A stretch of DNA of 64,000 bases from Topomyia yanbarensis (lineage: Eukaryota; Arthropoda; Insecta; Diptera; Culicidae), in assembly GCF_030247195.1 (NCBI RefSeq), contig NC_080670.1, forward strand, positions 29,303,997 through 29,367,996. Direction: 5' to 3'. The position numbers and the translations under genes are program-made. Below are positions 47,467 through 58,987 of this stretch, one piece after another. Below the pieces are notes generated by a model that worked only from the letters and a program-made list of their open reading frames with translations, did no database searches and had not been told where the DNA came from. Within the stretch, counting starts at the first letter, position 1, and each line of letters opens with the position of its first letter.

Positions 47467-48313
47467 CCCAAGTATTCATAAGCATTAAGCCATTGCACTG
47501 TATCGGCTATACATTTGCACTAATGTTGCATTGAAACTCCATTGCAGCATTAACAATGTAATAAAGCTCTATATTAGCATCAATAATGCGCAAATGCTCA
47601 GCTGAAATATAGCATTAGCGTTTGCTCTATATGCGTATATAAAGCCGATTTAACGCGTACATGCTTCAAGGATCTTTAAAGCATGTAAGCTTTACATGTG
47701 CATTTACTGCCATTATAGAGCAAATAGAAAGCCGATATAATGCTAATGGGTTTATTCCTAATGCAACTCTTCTGGAAGATAATATTCGGCTTGTTTCGTT
47801 TCAATCGAACATATGCAATATAGTCCAGGGAGCGCACTTACCGTGAAGGACGAGGCAAGGTACCTCAGTTCGAGACGTACTAAAGGTAATTTTCGTAAAA
47901 CATTCATATCATGTGAGAACGAAAACGTATTAAGGATAACCATTACAATGCATTAGAAGAGAGTCAATTACGGTTTTAAACAGAACGTTTTTTTAAAGAT
48001 TTTTCCTTTTCGCTCACCATACCGAAAGAAACCATGGCGGACAATGACAACTAACTGAAGCTTTTTAATAGCATTAGTAGTGCCAATATTAGGCTTTCAA
48101 ATTTGACATTTGCACGCTGGTGCTATATAATAGCATTAATTCTGCAGAAACGAGCTGTCAATCTCCGCACAGTAATAGCACTATATTTCGCCTTTTCTAG
48201 CTTAATACCAGCATTATACCAGTATTTAGAGCTTCACGGCACTTTAAGACTGCTTTATATGTGGATCTAAAGCAGATATAAGGCTACTTTATAATGATTA
48301 TTGGTTACTTGGG
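47467..48313. mobile_element. 847-bp element, CCCAAGTA termini, TA flanks
   Basis: It starts CCCAAGTATTCATAAGC and ends TTGGTTACTTGGG; the terminal CCCAAGTA is perfect. TA lies on both sides (47,465-47,466 and 48,314-48,315). The interior is full of 'agcatta' and 'taatgc' words in both orientations. It splits the polypyrimidine tract, so it inserted after the tract formed. Confidence 0.75.
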
Positions 48314-48315
48314 TA

Positions 48316-48711
48316 TAAGCTCTTCTTTTTTCGCTTCGCTTTCTACTTTTTTTCTTGCACTTTGTACACTCTTTTTCCGTGTTCCTCCCCTTCTTTCTCT
48401 TGCTTTTCTCTTCTTTCCTTCTTCCTACCCGCTTCAGTTAATGCTTACCTCCATTTTCTTTGTGTTTTCCTTTCCTCTTCCATCTTTTTTCTCTTTTGTC
48501 ACTCCTACTTCCCTTTTCCTGTCCTCATCACACTTTTTTTTTCTTTTTCTGCCATCTTTCTTACCTCTTCCTTTCCTCTTTCTTCCTTATTTCTTCTCTT
48601 GCTCTTTCTAATTTCTTTCCTATGTCTTTCTGCTCTCTTCCCTCCATCTTTCTTATCTCTTTATTTCCTCTTTTCCCCCTTCCTTCCCTTTTCTTTCTTT
48701 TTTGTGGTGAT
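48316..48711 (+). repeat. Polypyrimidine tract, second part
   Basis: The same CTTCC/CTTTC composition resumes after the 847-bp element and stops at TTTGTGGTGATC. The open frames here are compositional. Confidence 0.85.
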
Positions 48712-51425
48712 CAACGATTTTCCAATTTTCAACAAATGAGTGCGTCACATGAAACATGAAATTTTATCGATTCAAAAATTCCAAAGGCGATATGCTTATA
48801 ATTCCATTGCGAATTTCAGCACTGAGGCAGCCATTATGCTAATTTAAATAATTGTTAAACTTTGTTGATTTGTACCGAAGAACAAGTAAACCATGACGCT
48901 GGAAGGTTCAAACCTATTAAGTTTTCGTAACAGTCCACCATCATTAGGACCGACCCTCTCGCTCTCTCTCTTTCTCCCTGAGCTGTGACAGCTCAACTGA
49001 TTACGCCAGTTTAATTCGACGGAAAATACCAAAGTTAATTAACCGATCATTCTAATCGAAAATTCATCTTTTGCCCCTGAACCATCTGGGGTACCCCGTT
49101 CATTACCTCTCGGTTCGTGGGCGAGGGGGAGGAGGGACCGAGTTGACACTTGAAAAACTTTTCAGGGTGTTCGAAAAAGGGCCTGTATTAGTATCAGCCG
49201 GTCGGAAAGTTCGTAATTGGACGTTCGTTTCCCTTCCTACCGCGCACGCACCACCATCTCTTCGGCACTGCAAACGGACCGGAACATCATTAATTAACGC
49301 AAACAGTTCCTGTTGTTTCGTACAGCAGTGTTTGGCCGTGAACATAACTAGTCCATTTAGCTGCTAGTTCCATGCGGGAAGTTGTCAATCCTCCCCCGAA
49401 CGGATTCGACGATTTTCTTTCGATTTGTTTCGAAGCGTAGAGCAACATTGTTGCAGCGCATCGGCTGTCTCGAAGGGATGATTAATTGTGGCCCATGCGC
49501 AACCTTCCGAGCCTAACCTGCCGGCGAGGAGGGTATGTGCACCGGGCCGGGGTTTCCGCCCGTGTTGGGGTTCATTTTTCATGCCCACTAATGGACAGGC
49601 TGGCTGCCTGCTTTCAATTTCAATCACTTTTCCTTCGTCGCCGACAGACTTTATGGAGTCGTTCATCATTTGAATATCTGCGTAGCCGTGGGATCCGTCG
49701 TCTGCTGAGCTCTGATCAATAATTGAACAGCCCAGCCAAGGCCACGGGCCACAACAGGACGAACATGGACAGAAGTTTGCCCCGTTTCCAGTGGGCTGTT
49801 TCATGAGCTGTTCAACGGCTGCTAAAACGTGCCCATGAATAAATAAATAAACTTAAGGGTAGTCTCTTGAATGGGCAAGGGGACGGACGGGGTGAGAAGG
49901 GATGATGGACAAACTTCCGAATTAGGCTTAATCGGGAAAAGTTGCCACCGCCGATGTTCGATCAGTGAACTGAAGTGCCGAAAGTGATGCGCAGAAAAAA
50001 AAAACTAGAGCTCTTCGCAATGTTACTGATTAAATGGGAGGGGAAATAAGCAGCACAACACCGAAAAGAAGCAATATACAATTTGATTCGATTTTGTTGC
50101 TATTTTGACTTTGCTGAAATTATTTCTAACAAACAAAAATATGTAATTCAGCAGGCGATCCGCGGTTGTTGCTTATAAAGCAAACTTTTTGTGACGTTTC
50201 AATAATCAATCTATTCGATTCGTTTTCCATTATTGCTACAAACAAGCTGCAAATTTCAATCACCAGTGTCAATCAAATGGATGCGTAATTTTGCATTCAG
50301 AAATAACAAAACAAAACACGCTGACAGCTAATCGGCGAGTCGTCTCTCGTCGTTACTCGAACGGGTTCTGTGACGATTTCCCGAGGCGTAACCTGTCTTC
50401 CGCATTACAAGTCGACATCGTCATCATCATCGTAGTCATTCTGTTTAGTTAGGTGGCCCGCGAGGAGGTTGACACAGAAAAGGGATCAAGACGTTGAATG
50501 ATGATGATGCTGCTGTTGCCTGTTACTGTTGATGAAAGGGCCCTGTGGTTGACATCTCTCGCAAGCAACTACCGCATGGCACATAGCAGTCAGTCCGTCA
50601 GTCACAGTGAAATTAATCAGCGCATCGTCAAGAATTAAACCGGCTTGGGTCGTCGTCGACGTCGCAGCCGCCATCATGCAGGATATTGGCGCTTGTGCCC
50701 CAGAAGGGGTGCTTCTTCTGAAGTACATAATCAATTTCAGTGCAAAATATGGCGAGCAGAAGAAGAAACTTGAACCCCCGAAGCAGCGCCCCCTTTCTCT
50801 CTCTCTCGCCGACTACCGACTAGTTCACACACTAATGATGATGCCAGAAGAGTTTCCACTTGCCTGTGTGATAGCTTCGTTGCGACACCCGACGGCAGTT
50901 GCACGCAGTAGTGGGAATAGCACAAATGCGCGAATACTGTGCACTTGTTTTGTGTTTTGCACTGCTGTGGTGCGCTATTAAAAACAGGCGAATTAACTTC
51001 ATTATAATTTTAATTACACAGAAGAAAAAAAAAAACAACTAGAAAACCCATTCCCGCATGCTTGCTGCCGTGTCGAAGATCTATCTAAATGGGAACCCTA
51101 CATACCGAGACAGACAGAGAAAGAAAGATAGAGACAGAGTGAGAGAGAGAGAGTTTTCGTGTCTCGGCGAAACAACAAACTATAGACGGTGGAATATTGC
51201 CAGAGGTGATTCACACCGCAGCAATAAAACTTTGGCCGTCATGCGATCTTTGGTTATGGTAGTTTATGGTTCGGGTCGTGGTGGCACATGTTTTGTTTCG
51301 AGCGGACTCGGACGAAAATGTTTAGACAAATATGAGAAAGGTTTAATGATATTGCCGTTCCATAGATTTTTGGTCAGATGTCGACGAAGTCATCTAGTCG
51401 AACTATTCGGAAATGCTTAGTTGAA
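48712..51425. other. No gene seen; GC-richer unique sequence with short simple repeats
   Basis: Lacks transposon signatures over most of its length. It contains a short (CT)n at about 48,958-48,972, CATCAT triplets near 50,418-50,432, and AGAGAG at about 51,139-51,153. Several frames of 60-140 codons overlap on both strands without recognised motifs. It could be conserved intronic or regulatory DNA; I cannot show this from one sequence. Confidence 0.35.
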
Positions 51426-52418
51426 CTGTAATTGTATTGTATTGTCTTCGATTAAAAAAGGTTACATCGCACAGACTAAAGACTAACTTAAACCTATTTT
51501 TAATTTAAACGATTCTTTACTAATATGAAAATCAAACAAATGATAGACACTGTTGAAGCGTTGACAGTAAACATCCAAAGGATTATTCTGGCCGTACTGC
51601 GTGCGATGTGTCGAGCGTCGGAAAAAATCAATTCTCCGGAAGGAGCGCAGGAGAGTCTATGTTGTCTGTCAGAAGGTCGAAAATGAAAAGTCGTTGCAGA
51701 AAGATCCGTCTGTCTTGCAGCGTAGGGAGATTGATGAGGATACAGCGATCTTCATATGTAGGAAGCTGAAAACGATTTTGCCAGGGTAACCGACGAAGTG
51801 CAAACCTGATAAAGTTCTTCTGTACCCTTTCGATACGGTTAATGTGTATGGTGTGATGCGCAGCACAAATAGTAACGCCATATTCTAGAATACTGCGTAC
51901 CAGTGTAATGTATAGTGTTTTTAGACAATACACATCATTGAAATCACGAGTGTTGCGTTTGATGGGTCCAAGTACAGCGTTGGCTTTAGCTATAACGGAA
52001 GAGTAATGTGCGGTAAAGCGTAGCTTACAGTGGAGAATGACACCAAGGTCCTTGACGAATAAGACTCGTTCTACAAGAGCAGAACACATTGAGTATTCGA
52101 ACTTAATTGGAGTATGTACTCGTGTAAAAGTGATTGTGCTGCATTTTTGAATATTCACGATCATTCCGTTTCTGTCGCTCCAGTAAATGATCCTATCAAC
52201 GTCCATTTCCAATGCACAACAGTCTACCATAGTTGTTATCACACGGTACATTTTCAGATCATCAGCATACATACTTTAGAAGACCCTCCCCAAGGTTTAG
52301 GGGTTTGACGGTATTGCAAACATCATCAAGCATCAATTGCTTTAAGATGGGTACTGCATTACGCCTCGATAGTGGTGCATCGAGGAGACCGAGAGGGCTT
52401 ATGCGCCTTTTTTATGTT

Positions 52419-53184
52419 ATATCGTCGCTGTTGACAAGCGCCATTTAGCACTTTTCAAGAAAAACGATTTTTAAAGTTTGAGATTGAATATCTTGAAAAT
52501 TATAAATGGTATAAGCAATTCAAAAAAGACAATTGATGCTTCTATCTATTCTGTATTAATCTCTCAAATATTGGGAAGATCGGTTGACTATGTTGCGAGT
52601 TTTTACTATAAATGTAAACAAAAGTCGCGCTCACACGTGTCATAGGCGTGTATTGATGACAAAATTTATATGGCGTGTCATAATCGTGCATGGAAAATTT
52701 TCCATACAAAAAAAGCATCATTTATTAACTTTTATTCATATCTTTGGCTTCATTTGGTCTAGAAACAATCTGTGAGATGCATTTTGAAGGAAATGAGTCA
52801 GGGAATCTAGAAAAAATAGTTATTTTTGGAAACAGTGTTGCAAAATATACTATATTTCCAGTTTAAAACTTAAACTGCATTATTCTCACAATTCGTGAAT
52901 TTTTATTTTGAAAAAGGTTTTGCCATTGTGTTTCCCAAATAGTTTCACACATAAAAACTTGTTATACATCAAGATAACTTGAGCCAATCCCCAGACACAG
53001 TAGTTTGAAGCAAAATATTTAAATTTTCTCAGCATGTTTCTCGCTATATTTCAATAACCAAGCAGAATGTCAAAATTCTGAAAACGCCATTTTGTAGAGA
53101 TTTTTTAGTTTAGTAATGTGGCATATCTAACTCATTTTACCCCAAAATGGCGTTTGTCATAAGATAGCACAACAGCGACGATAT
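52419..53184. mobile_element. MITE with ATATCGTCGCTGTTG termini
   Basis: Exact 15-bp inverted ends: ATATCGTCGCTGTTG at 52,419-52,433 and its complement at 53,170-53,184. Just inside, 'gacaagcgccattt' faces 'aaaatggcgtttgtc' with a 12-bp offset. The flanks both carry a GCCTTTT-like word, perhaps the target duplication. It has no coding capacity over about 766 bp and lies inside the family Q copy. Confidence 0.7.
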
Positions 53185-53999
53185 GCCTTTTCATACTCCG
53201 CACCAGCGCATACCAACGCTAAACCACTGGTCTATGGGCGGTGGCGTGGCCGACTGGCGGATCGACGTAGATTTACTTTTGCTGTGTGCCATGTTTACAA
53301 ATATTGTTCTATTGGTGGTATTCGTGGACGGGGCTCACGGAGGAAGTCATTGTGTGTCCATTTATCGGTCGACTTCGTCATCGTGCATATACCAATTAAA
53401 TTAATTTAATAATTAAATTAATTTAATAAAGTAGAATAAGTAGAAACCTATTAGTTGTAGCTTTGTGATAATCGTTGTTTTTCGTACTAGTGTTCAACTG
53501 TTATGTGCTAGTCGTATGTGTATCTATGTATGTATTCGTCTGAGTATTTGTGACAGTTGGGTCAGGGAATGGATGCAGAACTGACGTATATGACAGAATA
53601 GAGGCTAATACTTCTGGTGATCAATCTGAGCATTTAGTTCTATTCATTGGGGAAAGTCGGGCTGGATAAATTAGGGTAAAATAAATTTACCGACGCACGT
53701 GAGTCATCCATTCCCGGCCAGCATAGCATGATGAAAGTCTAACAGCATGCAATTGTCGGTAATGATAAATATACAACATTTGCTGCATTTAGACGAGTTT
53801 GATTGCATGTTACATGTGTTTTTCTATTCTACTTCATTGGTCTGTTTCTTCTGTGCATCTATTAGTTTGCTTTTCCATTATTTATGTATACCAAAATAGT
53901 ATTGTTCAATTTATACACTTCTAGTCAAGCTCTTTGCATCTTTTTTTCTTTATTAAGCATGTTATGATTCCTTTTATTAGTATATCTCTGCTATACGCT

Positions 54000-55570
54000 A
54001 TCTATACTCATATAGGTACAAACGCTCGTGGCCTTCGCGATAACACAAAACTGGCCACAAACGCGACCATGCAATTGCAATAATCCACATATACTTACGC
54101 CCGCGATTTCGCCTACATGAAAACACCCCGGTAATTAAGTAAACGTGGCATCTTTAAACTTCCATACGCGGTCTCAAACATTAACCCACCGCTCGCGCGA
54201 TCATGAAACGGTCACGTCCGAAAGTTTTACCAGCCTGGACTAATGCCTTCAGTTGAACCAATCAAAAAAGTGACACCATATTCACTAAATAACACGTTCC
54301 ATGGTGACATGACCTAGAACTCAAGTGATATGGGGAAACGGACTACTATCTGTATCATACACTAAAAATTAAGCATCAGATTCACGGTCCGCGCGCGATC
54401 AAACAAAAATACACAATCCGTCATTATAAAATCGAAGTTATACACGCGAAGTCACATACACGTGACAAACACGTTAATATACAAATGTTTGAGCCCTTCG
54501 CTATCATCCCCGGCATCTACATCGGCGATCTAGTAAACATGATCGCATCCCAGTGATAAAGTGAACGTCTCAGCTCCTATAAATTTTCAAACGCGGTCTC
54601 AATCGTGAACCTAAAAACTCCCGCGGTCTCACGATCATGAATCGGTCACTTCCGGATGTTTCTATCCTTGATATCAGCAGACCAGATGCCTTCAATTGGA
54701 TCAATTAAAAAAAAAGAAAGCTCTCATATCCACTGGATACCACGTTACATGGCGACATGACCGAGGACTCTAGTGATATGGGGTAACTTACTCCCTGTCA
54801 GAATGTGAATTGTACACCAAAAACTAACTATCAGAATGAAGGTCCGCGTGACCATCCAAGAACGCACGCGTATATAGAAAATGCCACATGGTTACAAAAT
54901 CCAGTCTTGTACACGCGAAGTCACATTAACGCGAGCACACGTGACAGACACGTTAACGTACGAACGCTTAAGCCCTTCGCGATTAACAACGCACACCTAC
55001 GTTCGCAATCGCATAAACTTAATAACACCCCGGTAATAAGGAGAACGTTTTAGCGCTTACGAAGTTTCAAACGCTGTCTCAAAGGCGAACATACAAACGC
55101 CCGTTTTCGCGCGCTCATGAATCGGTCACGTCCGGAAACCATTACTCTCTGTCCTAATAACTTAGGTCCATACATTCAGTAGGACCAAAAAAAAAAGCAC
55201 ATATCCACTGGACAACACGTTCCATGGCGACATCAGCGGGCACTCTAGTGATATAGAAGATCTCACACTATTTTAGCATCTTAGAAGTACACCAAAAAAT
55301 AAAGTATTAGACTCACGATCCGTGCGCGATTATCCAAGAACACATGCAAATATGCGAAAGGCATACGGTTATAAAATAGAATTTATACACGCGAAGTTAC
55401 ATACACGTTAGCACACGAGACATACAAACGCACACGCGATCGAAGACGTTAACTACAAATGCTCGAGCTCTTCGCGATGATACACGTGATCGCGAGTCCC
55501 TACGCCCGCACATACCTAAACCGTACAATGAATATCACATTCAGAATCACGGCCCGCTACAATTGGCCTA
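54000..55570 (+). repeat. About four degenerate modules of about 475 bp in family Q
   Basis: The landmark 'cccttcgcgat' or a variant appears near 54,030, 54,496, 54,976 and 55,462. 'aacacgttccatggcgacatg' or a variant lies near 54,292, 54,747 and 55,215. 'gatcatgaatcggtcac' recurs at a matching spacing. The text is rich in ACGCG and CACACG words. Confidence 0.65.
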
Positions 55571-56936
55571 ATGCAGTGTTTTATTGGGCGACATTGCCTG
55601 TCTCGTCTGCAAATTGTAGTATGTGATTCTGACGGGGAGCCCTTCCGAGAATCTAGCTCTACAGCTCCAGTAGGACAACTCTCGAAAAAAAAATCAGCAT
55701 ACATACTTTAGAAGACGATAATTCACTGCAGAGGTCGTTCACGAAGAGCACAAATAGAAGAGGTCCGAGATGACTCCCTTGAGGAACGCCCGATGAAATG
55801 TGGAAAGGATCCGAGAGTGTAGTTCCAAGTCGCACTGAGGCGCTATGGTTCGCAAGGTACGAGGAGATCCAATTAGTCGGACTGGCTGACTTAGCTTTTC
55901 CACAGCAATCAGATGAGGAACACGGTCGAAAGCTTTCGAGAAGTCGATGTACACCGCATCGATCTGTTGTCGTTTTTCTAATTTATCAATCTGCGACGAC
56001 ACGTAGCTCATCAGATTTGTAGTTGTCGAGCGCTTTTTTACAAAACCATGCTGGCCCAAAGTGATGATGTGTTTTAACGCGGGATAGTTAACATATAACA
56101 ACATACTCTCGAAGATTTTAGGGAGGCAGCTTAAGATGGAAATTCCTCTATAATTGGTGACATCATGTAGGTTGCCTGTTTTGTGGATTGGAGTTATCAA
56201 AGCTTCCTTCCGCCTCGTGGGGAAAACATTTTCACCAAGAGAGCGATTGAATAATAGAGATGCTGGTAGCGTCAAAGATGAAGAGCAATTCTTGATGAAC
56301 GATAGTTTCAGCCTGTTGGACCCCGGGCCCTTGGAACTGTCAATCCCCCGAAGATTAATATGTACCAAAGCAGGCAAATTCAGAGTGAACATTGGCAAAC
56401 TTCTCAAGTACGATTGACAAAGGTGGTTATTACTTAGCACGTTTTGAAAGAATGGCGAAAACAGATTTGCTGACTCCGCTGGTGACGTTGATGTCCTGTC
56501 TCGATAGTTGACGCATTCCGGGATTCCACCGGAGCATGTTTTGTTCCGCAGATAAGACCAACACTACTTTGGGTTGTCCTTCATGCTACATTCAATTCGG
56601 GAAATATATGAGCGAAAGTATGTTGCATTCACGAGCTCGAATTGGCGTTCTAATTCCCGCACGGACGTTTTGTCGGTTTCGCCTCATGTTCTAAAAATTT
56701 GTTTTCGAGCCTTCCTGAGACGATTTCGAAGATTTCGTAACTCAGCATTCCACCAAGGTCGTTTGTTATCCGGGCGTTGAACTGATATTGTAGAGCTTAT
56801 ACCGTACGGCTGTAATTTCAGGAGGTTATCTAAAAATAAATTCAATTTGAAAGCTGTAACGAAAGACAATGACAACAAGCTGATATTGACGCCATCTTGA
56901 AGTCGTTAACAGTTCTTGGCTCATGTCAATTCAAGG

Positions 56937-57348
56937 TTCATATTTTCGCCTATCTCATATAATGCAATCACTCCAAAAATCGACTTTTTAACCGACACGC
57001 AGAGGGCCGAGTTTCATATACCATTCGATTCAGTTCGTCGAGATCGCAAATTGTCTCAAAATGATGTCACTCAATTTTCTCAGAGATGGCTGAACCGATA
57101 TGCACAAACTTTCAAATGAACAGTAGAACGCTCCCATAAGACGTTATTGAGTTTTTAATTTATCGAACATTCGGTTCCGGAGTTATGGGTTGAAGAATGC
57201 AGTCACACAGCAAATTCCATATGAACTGATAACCCTATGATGTACGAATGATGTAATATGTATTCAAATACGTTCAAAGTTACTTGGATTTGTGGGTTTA
57301 GATAAATAATGACCAATCAAAGTAGTTTTTACAACATTAGGCGCCTAT
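56937..57348 (-). mobile_element. Family R repeat, truncated reverse copy lacking the AC tract
   Basis: It reads as the complement of the 3' module: CTCATATAATGCAATCAC at the left, 'cgaactgaatcgaatgg' and 'atctctgagaaaattgag' inside. Where other copies have 40-100 bases of (AC)n, this one has only a few bases, so the microsatellite is absent or lost. Confidence 0.7.
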
Positions 57349-57601
57349 CCCGAGCAAACGAAAAGCCCATAATACCCCCATGCTCATGGAGTTTGACATG
57401 GGTGTTTGAAATGGGTTCAACCCATGAAAACATCATCACCATGGTCCGGTAGATCCCATATAAAATACCATATGTTGATATATTTATGGGTTACTGAGAC
57501 CATTTTATGGTGTCTTAATGGACGTGAATTTTGGCACGGACCATGTTTAAGATCTTTTCAAGGGGCTATGTGGTGTTTGAACCCATGAGTATTTGCTCGG
57601 G
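57349..57601. mobile_element. 253-bp MITE, CCCGAGCAAA termini, copy 2
   Basis: It starts CCCGAGCAAACGAAAAGCCC and ends GAGTATTTGCTCGGG with AT on both flanks. It abuts the family R fragment and is closely similar to 41,649-41,898. Confidence 0.8.
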
Positions 57602-58980
57602 ATGACGGATCTTGATGCCCCCGGCGACCTCGCCAGGTTCCCGAGCTAAAGCCATACCTATAAAATAAGCGACGAGGAAAATTTTAAGATATGAATTGCA
57701 AAACAGCGCACTAATTTGATTTTATACTTGGGCTAATGTTCAGTATTTGGCTTAGTTTTTGACTAAAACAGAAAAAGAATTTTTTCACACGCTCACCATC
57801 GTGACTGCAAGAGATGTTTAGCTTTCAACAAAAAAATGCGATAATTGTTTCGTTTTTTTTTGTTAGGGGAAACTTTGCCACTGCGACCACTATTCAGGTT
57901 ATCTTTTGTGGTAAAATTATTTCGTTGCAAAATAGGGATCATTTCACTATACTTTGGAAAATGGTTTCAATTGAAGTTGTTGCACCTAACGCGTCAAAGT
58001 CGTGCCAAATAACAAACACGTAAGGTGCTTCCGATAATGTTGTTTTATTCAAAACGGAATGAGACGATCGGAGCGCAATTTCAGAGCTGCCTGATATCAG
58101 TTCATGTCACGACTTGTACGCCAAAAAAGAAAAAAAATGATCTCATCATCGAAATGAATCTCTAAGACTTGTTCGTACGAGTAACCGAAAGTTAGTGAAC
58201 CAATCGGCAACCGCATACTGAAGAGACGAAATCGAAAGCTTACTGATTAAAATGCTACCAGTTGCAACATTTTAGTCGCGGCGCTCGCTTGTAGAGGAAT
58301 GTCACCAAAGCATCTCTCTCTCTGTGTTAAATAGACCATTTCTTTGGTAAAACCCAAAATTGTTATACAGGAGACAGAGTACACATAAACAGCAGGGCCG
58401 TCTGAAGACTACCCGGGGTCCGTGGGCATTGTGCAGATACTCGATAAAAGTCATCATGGATTGGACTTCATTAAGCACTATCTCGAGCTGGTAATTATGG
58501 ATCCACTTCAGCTACTAACCTTCCATGTTAAACATCCTATATAACAGATAATATGAAATGTTGCGTTCATATCACCCATCTAACTAGCCGCTTTTGAACC
58601 AAGACATGACAATTACTAAAATTCAGAAATTGGAAAATAACGATATTTAGTGCGTTTGATTCGATCCTAGCCTACAGATCGAGAGGTTTTTTTCATTGAA
58701 GATTGCTAGACATTTACTTTTACGTCAGGAATAGCCCAGGGAGGCAACTTGAGACCGTTGATTTTTCTGCTTTACTTTAATAACATGTATTCAGTGCTAA
58801 AGATCCTTTGGCGGTCCTTCGCAGACAATTTAAAAATATTTCATCTAATCCGGTCGCTCAATTGAGAATTGCCAATTTCGTCAACAACGGCTTGAAATAT
58901 TCGTTGATTGTAGTGTAGCACGAACTGCGTGTCTTTAAATACGAAGTGATGGGGAGGAGGGCTCGCTCTTCGATTGTCCT
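57602..58980. other. No gene seen; hammerhead-like word at 58,218-58,239
   Basis: AT-rich sequence. CTGAAGAGACGAAATCGAAAGC at 58,218-58,239 resembles the family H core, with A for T in CTGATGA, but its surroundings do not align well with the other copies. Confidence 0.35.
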
Positions 58981-58987
58981 GGATGTT

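Larger units (their letters stand above)
52285..55692 (+). mobile_element. A-tailed non-coding retroelement (family Q), 3.4-kb copy with 24-bp target duplications
   Basis: The 24-mer beginning ATCAGCATACATACTTTAG lies at 52,261-52,284 and again at 55,693-55,716. The insert ends GTAGGACAACTCTCG plus an A-run at the right, the same end as the copy at 2894-4083. Long target duplications with a 3' A-tail mean it was inserted by target-primed reverse transcription. It carries a nested MITE (52,419-53,184), a 5' region without recognisable coding sequence, and about four degenerate modules of about 475 bp from 54.0 kb on. It has no RT or nuclease, so it presumably used another element's machinery. 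The duplication lies across the host element's YADD codons. Confidence 0.8.
51430..56890 (-). pseudogene. Non-LTR retrotransposon ORF2 (Jockey/CR1-like), interrupted and frameshifted
   Basis: On the minus strand, the segment between endonuclease and reverse transcriptase comes first (KRPWWNAELRNLRNRLRKARK, about 56,770-56,690). The RT follows: KGPGSNRLKLSF, TPIHKTGNLHDVTNYRGIS, then GQHGFVKKRST, and motif A AVYIDFSKAFDRVPH near 55,985-55,940. ISSGVPQGSHLGPLLFVLF lies at about 55,800-55,745 in another frame. The catalytic MYADDLKMY block begins at 52,272, after a 3.4-kb insertion. The thumb region and C-terminus (DLGVILHCKLRF, LVRSILEYGV) run to the stop near 51,628. No RNase H follows, as expected for Jockey/CR1-like groups. 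The 3' end near 51,430 is a short run of ACAAT-type repeats. The frame shifts once downstream of motif A and again between SSK and MYADD, so it was already dead, or died, around the time of insertion. The endonuclease is not visible. Confidence 0.85.

Noticed and set aside
50486..50734. Histidine/serine-rich minus-strand frame as a gene
   Set aside because: Driven by CAT/CAG triplets; overlaps other frames equally open, with no motif.
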